This document shows, in pieces, positions 56,449 through 64,000 of a stretch of 64,000 bases of DNA. Numbering within the stretch: position 1 is the first letter of the stretch; the number at the start of each line of letters is the position of its first letter. The DNA is from Dryococelus australis. Its lineage: Eukaryota; Arthropoda; Insecta; Phasmatodea; Phasmatidae. Position numbers and translations under genes: made by a program. Under the pieces are notes generated by a model. The model was not told where the DNA came from. It saw only the letters and a list, made by a program, of their open reading frames with translations, and ran no database searches. The stretch is from contig CM056995.1 of the NCBI GenBank assembly GCA_029891345.1, positions 82,957,895 through 83,021,894 of the forward strand, read 5' to 3'.

Positions 56449-57557
56449 ATAACAAATAAATCACAAAACAAGATACACCCATTAAGCTTACTCGCTAGCA
56501 TTTGGTCTTAGTGCCTACCTTTTCGTTAGGATGGTGTGACTTGGAGTCCCATTTTGAGCATGGACGTATGCAGCGTTTTAAAACTTAAACTAATCATTTA
56601 CATCATTGGCATTGCGCAGGTATGTTTGAAACGGGACAAAAATACTACACGTACACTCGGCGGAAAAAATAAAAAGCTGAATTCAGTTTCGAATTCGGTT
56701 GCAGTTCACAAATACCTCCAGACGAGAAAACTCATTATTGATAATAGTATAAACCCGAAGCTAATTTTAGTTTTAAAGATAAAAAATAGTTATTATACTC
56801 TTCACGTTAGATCTTAGTAGTCTGTAATTTATATCCCAGCTGTTGGAGTATTTGCTGTCATAAACGTACTCGTTATATACAAAATTTATCGAAATATTGA
56901 TTTATATTCTGTTCTTCTCGTTTGTGGATGTTTATCAAGGAATAAAGGTGTTCAAAGTTTCCATTTTTGTGATTAGTTGTGATGAAATTTCGTAGCTTCG
57001 ACATAATCTTAATGAATATCATATGCTGACTTACCAACTAACGCCAACACGTCTAACACGAGGAAGATCAATCCAGCACCGTAGCCAATTAGAACGAAAT
57101 ACACGTCGACACAACAGGTTTATTCAGAGTTTAATAAGTTTCACGTAAGCCTACATAAACATACACGTTTCTGTGTTTCGATTATGTTCATATATAGCTC
57201 ACAATGAAATCAATCATTTATTTGCCTTCGCACTGCTGCACGAAATGTCTTTACAAAAAAAAAACGATGTTATATTCAGTACTAGAATACCACCTGAATA
57301 AATGGAGTCTAAACCGAACCTGCTACAAAATAAATCAAATAAAACTACACTTATAACCATATAAATGTCTGCTAAGTTAAAGTTGAAAAATACCCCTGAT
57401 TACCCGCAGAGTTGATATCGATGTCTAACACATCAAAGCATCTGAAGTGAGTAGAACCCACTCTGGCCTAACGAAGTAACGGACGAAAACATGACGATAT
57501 GACAACACTCAGCAACATACTCATTAGATAATCGTTAAACGGACTTCTTATTTTGTA
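56449..57557. other. Unassigned AT-rich sequence
   Basis: The 93-codon frame at 56536 has no domain. No element border found. Confidence 0.4.
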
Positions 57558-57777
57558 CAGGCTGTTCACGGTAAAGTGGGCAATTTTGAGGCCGTAGTTA
57601 CTTTTTCCTTCCAGCCATCATTTAACCTTTAATCACCTTTTAAAGTAAATATTGCTATGTGCGCATATTCCACCGCACTCGGACGTTAACGTCTAAGGCT
57701 AAAATAGAATATATGTATTGACTATTATTCCAAATGAAAGGGCTTTCAAAAGTGCTCACTTTACCGAGAATAGCCTA
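57558..57777 (+). mobile_element. TA-2 MITE, complete
   Basis: 220 bp between TA dinucleotides. CAGGCTGTTCACGGTAAAG to CTTTACCGAGAATAGCCTA; internal CTAAGGCTAAAATAGAATAT. Confidence 0.95.
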
Positions 57778-58358
57778 TACCAACAACATCATCGAAAATT
57801 ATGATGGGCAATTTAAGCAGAACATTGAATTTAGTAGCACCATAATAAACGGCATATATGTGTATGTATGCGCCACGATCGTAGCGGAAACAGTGCATAA
57901 TGCATAATTCGAAAATATTTTTTTCAGTGGGAAAAAATGGTTAAAAATTTAAATATTGCTTGCTTTCCGCCAGCTGTGTAGTTATACTCTGAATTTCAGA
58001 TAACTCTTCGCCAGCTTGGCAGGAAGTGGAAGCCAAAAATAAGCAAGAGAGACGCGATACGTTCGTAATTCATTAATTACTGTGCCGGATGATTGCGGTT
58101 GCGAGGGAGAATTTCGAGACAGAAATTACGTTGGCACAAACAAAGACAATTGCGTGTTAACAGTTACAAGCCGGAAATAATTTCTGCGAACTACGTTATT
58201 ACCACGGCTTAATTTAGTTCAGACGTCCTACTTCGGAGTTTGGTCTCATTTTTCGAGTGAGGAGTTTCATTAACCTAGCAAATCCTACACATTCCCGGTG
58301 TGTCTGTTAGGGAGTAATAACAACTGTATCGTATCGTCAACTTGGGCCATATGCCTTA
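57778..58358. other. Unique block
   Basis: 58000-58300 is compositionally balanced with TTCATTAATTACTG and GGCTTAATTTAG homeodomain-like cores. Candidate conserved non-coding DNA only. Confidence 0.3.
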
Positions 58359-58641
58359 TAGGCGGTTCACGGTAAAGTGAGCACTTCTAAGGCCATGCTT
58401 AAAAGTTCCTTTTTGGTTATCTGTATAAATTCGCCAACTGTTAATATAAAAATTTCGGTGTAACTTTTAAACACATTTCATTGCTCTCAAAAGTTAATAC
58501 CTGAGGCCACGATAAAATATAATCTTTTGATTACTATGCCTGCTGGGAGGGTCTTAAAAAGTGCTCACTTTACCGTGAACAGCCTATACTATGCCTGCTG
58601 GGATGGTCTTGAAAAGTGCTTACTTTAGAGTGAATAGCATA
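58359..58641 (+). mobile_element. TA-2 MITE with a duplicated right end
   Basis: TAGGCGGTTCACGGTAAAG (58359) to CTTTACCGTGAACAGCCTA (58586). The final 55 bp (58532-58586, from TACTATGCCTGCTGGGAGGG) are repeated at once at 58587-58641 with several substitutions, ending GAGTGAATAGCATA. Confidence 0.9.
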
Positions 58642-59001
58642 CACTAAACAAACGCTTGCTGTTTTGATTAAGAGATTATATAGCCAGAAGAGTTCACAAT
58701 TTACAAATTTGACATTTTAGCCAACTTGCATTTAAGAAGAATTGAAAGCTGCATACTAAAACAATATTAAGTACGTTCTTATAGAGATGTACACGGAAGA
58801 TGTGAGTTGGCTATAAAATATCAACACTTCTCTACAGCTAAAATGCAGGCTTATCTTCACTACTCCCACAGAAAACTTTAACTGTAAACTATCATTTCGG
58901 ACGTATGTCACTAAAAGGCTTTGTTGTAAGCCGTATATAAGTAATAATACGGCATTAAATAATAATAATAAAATAAATCCTAAGGATGCACCCAGGATAA
59001 T
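58642..59001. other. Unassigned AT-rich sequence
   Basis: (TAA)n at 58960-58973. Nothing else. Confidence 0.4.
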
Positions 59002-59241
59002 TTAACGAGGGGGGAGGTTTGGTCGGCTATTAACATCGAGGTCTTGAGAGCCGATGAGGGTAAAGCGAGGTGAGTAAGGAGCAGCGCCGGAATGAAAGGG
59101 CGGGGAAAGGGGAGATCCCCGAGAAAACCTGCTGACGAGCGGGATCGTCCGGCAGGATTACCACGTGCATAGATCCGGGAGCGACCCCGCGGATAATCAA
59201 AACCCGGAACTCTAGCCGCTGCTCCAAAGGCTGCCCGCGAT
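59002..59241 (-). repeat. tRNA-derived SINE (S1 body, divergent head)
   Basis: Body as S1 on the minus strand (CGGGGTCGCTCCCGGATC, GGTTTTCTCGGGGATCTCC, GAGCCGACCAAACC-like end). The head GGAGCAGCGGCTAGAG with CCGGGTTTTGATTATCC has weak A and B boxes different from other S1 copies. Confidence 0.8.
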
Positions 59242-59476
59242 TTCTGAACGATCCGATATGACACATCCGAGTGTACATTTAGCCCGGTCATTCCCCGCTT
59301 ATTTAGAGCACTCAAGGAACAAAGGGTATCCATAAGATTATAGGTATTTAAATCAGAACGAAGGACACACTTGGTTTGTGGAACCTAAAAGACTAGGCAA
59401 TGGTCAACTGGCGCCGAGGGTTCCGACACACGCAACGTGTGGCGGAAGGCAAGCCCTCAGCCTATATGCCCTTCCC
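59242..59476. other. Unassigned sequence
   Basis: Nothing recognised. Confidence 0.4.
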
Positions 59477-60028
59477 TTACACAATTGAAAACTTTAACAT
59501 TTGACTCTACGTTTGCTTTCCGACATGTTCTTCCTTGTGGAACTTAACACAATGGAACTGTCAAAGGTAAAGTCAAGCACTCTAATTGAAATTTAAAGTC
59601 AAAGTCAAGCAGCCATTTTGCCGAGAAGCTAACAGAGGTTATGTGGAAAGTGCGTTATTTTATTGTAGAGTGATTTTAAACTGGATATATTACACAAAGC
59701 TCGTCTTAAGTTAAATAAACAGCAAACAAATATAATGTGAAGAGCAAATATATGAATTGACACATTTTAATAAAGTAAACCAATTAGTTTTTTGTTTTGA
59801 AATAAACTTTTAATATAAACTTTAAGACTATATTTAAAGAGAAACTACGTAAAACGCATTCCTAGACAGTATCATAACTATTTATATAACAAGATACATA
59901 TTTTTACGAAGCTGGTAGAACCGATGTTCAATTGTCAAAACTCAGACTTCACAATTGTATTGTGTATTGGTGGTTTCGTCAGAGGAAAGGAAACGTAAAG
60001 TCAAATGCTAAAGTTTTCTATTGTGCAA
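59477..60028. mobile_element. Element with about 42-bp terminal inverted repeats
   Basis: Left TTACACAATTGAAAACTTTA and TTTGACTCTACGTTTGCTTT; right read inward TTGCACAATAGAAAACTTTA and TTTGACTTTACGTTTCCTTT. 552 bp. Subterminal AAAGTCAAG words repeat at 59566-59610. No coding and no clear target duplication. Confidence 0.75.
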
Positions 60029-60700
60029 GAAGCTTTAGAGGCTGTCACAAAATCGCGCGCGATGAACCGGAGCAGAGAAGACGCCCGTCCGAGGCGACGA
60101 ACCGCGGATGAGGTCATCCATATATGAAGACTAGTTCACTGGTGCGACGAGGAAGGGATAACAAGCCGGCAGGTCCGGCGCGGCGGCTCAAGACAAACTA
60201 ATTAATCTTCGCCTCCCCCCCCCCCCTTCAACAAACTTCCTCTCAACCTTCCCCGCCTGCATCAGCGCCCCGGGCGGCAAAGAGTAGACCCTCCTGTCCC
60301 CCCCCCCCCCAATCCAAAAATAACACTGTCCCAGCCAATATTACAGTTAGACGTTATTGATACACAATACGCGCCAATTAGCCGAGTTGTTTGCATTGAA
60401 CCGGGGCCTGCCGGTAATTAACTGCCTGGCCGGGGCAGCGAACCACGGACCTACCTTCCTAGAGAGGCGTGGCCCGGTCCGGTGTCATGGCCCCGACACT
60501 CCATTAATCACACCGGTAATGAACCATTTGAAAAACAAAGAGCTAACGATAAAAAGAAGGCTATATCTTACCGCCCGACTTAGGTGTGCGCGTAAAAAAA
60601 AGAAACAGAGAGAGAGAGAGAGAAATGATCTTTCGTGACTCACCGATGCCGAATGGTAAAACAAAAGTGTTATCAATTTACGGTAACCGAACGACTAATT
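60029..60700. other. GC-rich island with TAAT cores, candidate regulatory DNA
   Basis: C runs at 60214-60226 and 60299-60310, and a GA microsatellite at 60606-60623. Within GC-rich DNA at 60370-60530 the words CAATTAGCC, GGTAATTAAC, CATTAATCAC and GGTAATGAAC stand out as homeodomain-type cores. The 93-codon frame has no domain. No repeat family matched. Confidence 0.3.
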
Positions 60701-61512
60701 ATTAAAACCGCCCGATATAAAATTACGAAGTTCATTACTCAAAATGTTATACACGAGAAAATCTGGTTATGGTGTCTTCTAGAGCTAATGTACCGGTGAC
60801 GTAGATCTCAGTGTTTCAAAATTCGTAGATTAAATTCTTAACCACTGTTCACGGGAATCATAAAATTCAAATATAAGTGTGTAGTAAAATTGTTACATAA
60901 AAACGTCCATTACTTCTCACAAACTGTTTAGAAACTGTTTGGCACTTCTTACAGATAAAACTCTTTACCTGATGCGAGTCAATGCGAAAAAAGCTACGAA
61001 ACTTTCACATCAAAATCATCTGGACGCCTCTTCGAAATTATAATTGTGGAACATAAATGTAATACTCACAAATTCTCAGGTCGAGCGCTCAAAATAAATC
61101 ATATTTACAAATTCACCATGTTTATTACAATTTACAGTTTCGTCCATCACCGCATTTGAATGTGACACATGGAAATGAAAAAAAAGTTCACCTGTAACCA
61201 CATTCAAAAATTACCAAAATATTAAATTACACGATGGACCAAATCATTTTCATGCCTAAGACAATCAAAGTCAAAGGTCGATTCCATTTCTTAGACCTCA
61301 TCCCTCACATGAATATGTCTCACATTTGAGCATAAAGGGACAGGTGAATGACGAATATGAGAACTATTTTTTATCGCCTCTTAGTGCCTTGAAACTGGCA
61401 TTGTAAGATTCAAATTCTATTCTATCGCTACTATACCTCACAACTATAAAAGCTCTTGCATGCCCATTCTTTGTTGGTGATACTACCCAACGCTTTTAGT
61501 TAAGTGTATATA
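60701..61512. other. Unassigned AT-rich sequence
   Basis: No feature supported. Confidence 0.4.
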
Positions 61513-61810
61513 TGTCATTCATGGTACTTCCCAACTTTTATGAAGCCCTGCTTAAGTTATACCTTCAGACTATTTATCCGCCTCGTGTAAACATAGCTTA
61601 ACTAAGTCTATAAAATCACACCAAAGATACAACGCATCGCATTCGTGCGCAGTCTAACAATATTTTGCATGAGAACTATTTCTTACTAGGCATTACCAAC
61701 ACTACATTATCTCTGTTTTATTAATATTAATTATAAACGAAATATTATTTACAAATAAAATATGACTTAAAGTTCAGTAGAATTAAAAATAAGATACTTT
61801 CATGTTATGT
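61513..61810 (-). mobile_element. TA-3 MITE, truncated
   Basis: TGTCATTCATGGTACTTCC after TA, GCCCTGCTTAAGTTATACC, CCGCCTCGTGTAAACATAGC, GGCATTACCAACACTAC, AAAAATAAGATACTTTCATG. The other terminus is absent. Confidence 0.85.
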
Positions 61811-62298
61811 TCTGTGGTACAGAACAGATGTTGGAAACAAGAGAGCATGTCGTTAGTGGGGTGACTTTTCAAATATTTGATACGAAAAGTGTGCGAATAA
61901 CCGCGACTAGACTACTGGGACCCTCCTTGTTCGTTCGACGTATTCTATGTACTGCAATGATCATTCTTACAATAACTCGTACCGCTAACAGCTACACAAG
62001 CTCTCCCGTCACTGGTAAGGCGCGTGTTGTTGTAGTGACTCTGACATTGTAAGTTATGGCCCACTCGTGATAAATTACCGCTGAGAATGTGAATTAATAT
62101 ACACTTACCACTGGAGCTATTTTCGTGTTTGTGACTCAGAAGCAAGAGAGCTGCGATAATGTATATTGGACACACTGATGTCGCTTTCTCAGTAAGATTT
62201 TCAGTTCACTACAAGGTCGCGTGACCCGAATTAGTAGATTGACATAATGACGTGTTTGGTATTTTAGTATTTAATTTTTCGTATGTAACATAAGTGAC
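61811..62298. other. Unassigned sequence
   Basis: Nothing recognised. Confidence 0.4.
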
Positions 62299-62769
62299 TA
62301 TCCAAGTAGCAAAACTCAGTTGGCCCACTTATACAAATCTGCTTGTACACGATCGGCCCACTGTAATGCACCCGCAGATGCTTGTGGCCCATATGATGCC
62401 GCTTGCAGTTGGCCACATCTGAGCCAATGTCCAGATAATGTTCATGTAGCAAAATACAATCTTCCCACTAAGAGCCCGCCTCTGCGTAACCAACTCAACC
62501 CCAAACATGTTACCACTATCAGTGGGCCAAGTGCGGCAGCAGTGGACCGCTGGTTTCTGCTTCTGGCCTGTCTTAAGTAAACCACGTGTCGTCAGCCAAC
62601 TGTTGGCAAACCACTCGTGGCCCACCTATTGCCCACTTGTGGCCCACATAGAAACAGCTTGCTATGCATTTTCAAGGACAAAATATAATTATGTTTCACC
62701 CCAAATAATATTGATTAATTTACAATATCCATATATGTTATCTATAGCACTTTTTGACAGTTATTAAAT

Positions 62770-62851
62770 ATATTTGGAAGAACCCGGAATCGAACTCGCA
62801 AATCTGTCGTTCACAGTCTAGAATGCTAGCAACTACTCTACCATGTAATGT
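62770..62851 (-). repeat. tRNA-like sequence inside the GGCCCAC element
   Basis: Minus strand: ACATGGTAGAGTAGTTGCTA (box A-like) and GCGAGTTCGATTCCGGGTTC (B box) about 40 bp apart. An acceptor stem is not convincing, so a SINE head or tRNA fossil is likelier than a tRNA gene. Confidence 0.5.
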
Positions 62852-63144
62852 TAAGAACGAAATTAATCTAAATAATGTCTACACATATCAGTGTGCATTA
62901 TTACCTTTGATATATACACAGTTAATTTTAGTATCAAAAGTCAATACTGGAATTTCTGTGTTTTGTTTAAAAGACTAGATATTTTAGTTTCGGGCTACTT
63001 TCAGGTAGAATTTAAAATGCAAAATAACGAATTATTTTACGTGTTATGTTTTGCAGGTTTTCAGTCTAAAAACTATTTTTTCATATTTATAGCAATCTCA
63101 CATGATACCTTTACGTAAATGCGTAAAATAAAAAAAAATCAAGT

Positions 63145-63842
63145 GAATTCACTGTACTCTTTGACAAACATAACCAACAACTCTCTACATAATCTAAGAT
63201 GCCTGTGGGTGTTTCACATACATTTGCTTGTGCGCCATATATAAAATTCCGTCAGTCATTTTGTGTTAAAAGGCCCACAATTTCCCGAATTCACTGTACT
63301 CTTAGGCAAACATAACCAACAATTCTCTACGTACTCTAAGATGCATGTGGGTGTTTCACAGACATTTGTTTGTGCGCCATATATGAAATTCCGGCCGTCA
63401 TTTTGTGTTAAATGGCCCACAATTTCCCACATGATGATGTCCAACTATCAGAAATGAACCATTCTACCACACGAGGGCTTTATGCGCAAACATGATCTTA
63501 TAATCATACTCTTTGGCATGCATTACCCACACGTTATTTACATATTTTAAGATGCCTATAGGTGTTTCACTGATGTTAGGTTGTGGGCCACATATGAAAT
63601 TCTGTCAGTCATTTTGTGATAAGTGGCCCGGAATTGGCCACATGATGATGCCAAACTATCAGAATTGAACCTGTGTACCACATGAGAGTTTTATATGGAA
63701 AAATGATCATATTTTCATACTCTTTTACATACATCAGCCACGTGTTTTCCACGTGTTCTAAGATGCCAGTGGGTGATTCACTGATGTTTGCTTGTGGGCC
63801 ATACATTAAATTCTGTCATTCATTTTGTGTTTAATGGCCCAC
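63145..63842. repeat. Four-unit tandem array (142, 142, 211, 203 bp)
   Basis: Units start at 63145, 63287, 63429 and 63640. Each contains CTAAGATGC-type, GTGGGTGTTTCAC-type, GCCATATAT-type, GTCAGTCATTTTGTG-type and GGCCCACAATTTCCC-type blocks in order. Units 3 and 4 carry about 65 bp more (ACATGATGATG, ACTATCAGAA, a GAACC-TACCACA block). Confidence 0.9.
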
Positions 63843-64000
63843 ATCAGAAATACTTCCCAAGCAAATACAGTCACTATTGTTCACGTGGTATTATTGTGTA
63901 TCACATAAGAAAACACTTACAGTCATATGGACGAACATGTACCACATGTGCCAACAGTTGGCCAACTGTTATCTGCTTGTTGTTTGCTACTTGGGTAAAA

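Larger units (their letters stand above)
62301..63995. mobile_element. Unclassified inverted-repeat element with GGCCCAC words
   Basis: Ends TCCAAGTAGCAAAAC and, inward from 63995, CCCAAGTAGCAAAC, flanked by TA (62299-62300, 63996-63997). Both subterminal zones are rich in GGCCCAC/GTGGGCC (for example 62321, 62357, 62524, 62617, 63272, 63414, 63795, 63836). GTTGGCC occurs near both ends. About 1.7 kb, with no transposase; holds a tRNA-like stretch and an internal tandem array. Confidence 0.65.

Noticed and set aside
59030..59333. Arg/Pro-rich ORFs over SINE copies (also 15738-15983 and 55915-56097)
   Set aside because: They are translations of the S1 SINE, a polymerase III-type retroposon, and have no coding role.
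62329..62625. 98-codon minus-strand ORF
   Set aside because: It lies over the GGCCCAC subterminal words of the inverted-repeat element and has no domain.

Overview
The window looks like intergenic or deep intronic DNA from a large, repeat-rich animal genome, almost certainly an insect. There are no operons, no dense long ORFs and no intact cellular gene. Long TA and homopolymer tracts, tRNA-derived SINEs, Tc1/mariner relics, Helitrons and many small inverted-repeat elements (MITEs) make up most of the recognisable content. The SINE that carries a GGTGTAGTGGTTAGA box A and an arginine-rich 'RCSTTAAP/GSIPGG' type shadow translation resembles, from memory, repeats in stick-insect (Phasmatodea) assemblies; that placement is inference.

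The dominant structure is one superfamily of TA-flanked MITEs that share the terminus TAGGCTGTTCACGGTAAAG, called TA-1, TA-2 and TA-3 here. TA-1 (about 430 bp) is at 7.8, 9.0, 14.9, 22.8, 28.1, 30.4, 30.7, 41.8, 46.6 and 47.6 kb. TA-2 (about 175-245 bp) is at 8.1, 18.8, 30.3, 39.7, 52.2, 57.6 and 58.4 kb. TA-3 (about 380-410 bp, ends with TATTCGCGGTTACTT) is at 23.5, 36.7, 42.9, 45.5, 49.5, 54.5 and 61.5 kb. These copies act as landing pads for one another and for other elements: TA-2 inside TA-1 at 8.1 kb, a piggyBac-like MITE inside TA-3 at 36.8 kb, and a Helitron inside TA-3 at 49.65 kb.

Region by region: 0.85-1.94 kb holds a decayed protein-coding relic of a repeated insect protein. 3.2-3.8 kb is an old tandem repeat. 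6.74-6.98 kb holds a short frameshifted coding-like stretch. 9.3-11.2 kb holds two Tc1-type transposase relics in tandem. 15.7-16.7 kb is a cluster of SINE, hAT-type MITE, second SINE and CCAAT-rich repeat. 19.4-20.3 kb is a Harbinger-type MITE inserted at the edge of a deleted mariner-type element. 24.2-24.95 kb is a CACTA-like element rich in TTACGGA words. 31.4-32.3 kb has three hAT-type MITEs standing end to end on the same 8-bp target, with a fourth at 33.05 kb. 41.2-41.5 kb keeps a short transposon helix-turn-helix remnant. 45.8-46.5 kb is a 10 x 68 bp minisatellite that grew out of a TA-3 terminus. 62.3-64.0 kb is a 1.7-kb element with terminal inverted repeats, GGCCCAC subterminal words and an internal tandem array.

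Several GC-richer islands (20.4-21.3, 35.6-36.7, 38.45-38.76, 50.4-51.5, 55.0-55.2, 60.05-60.65 kb) contain no recognisable repeat or protein; they are the best places to look for regulatory elements or untranslated exons. No undescribed biological system with genes is visible. The most novel material is the MITE superfamily with no visible autonomous partner, the end-to-end hAT-MITE chain, the MITE-derived minisatellite and the unclassified 62.3-kb element.
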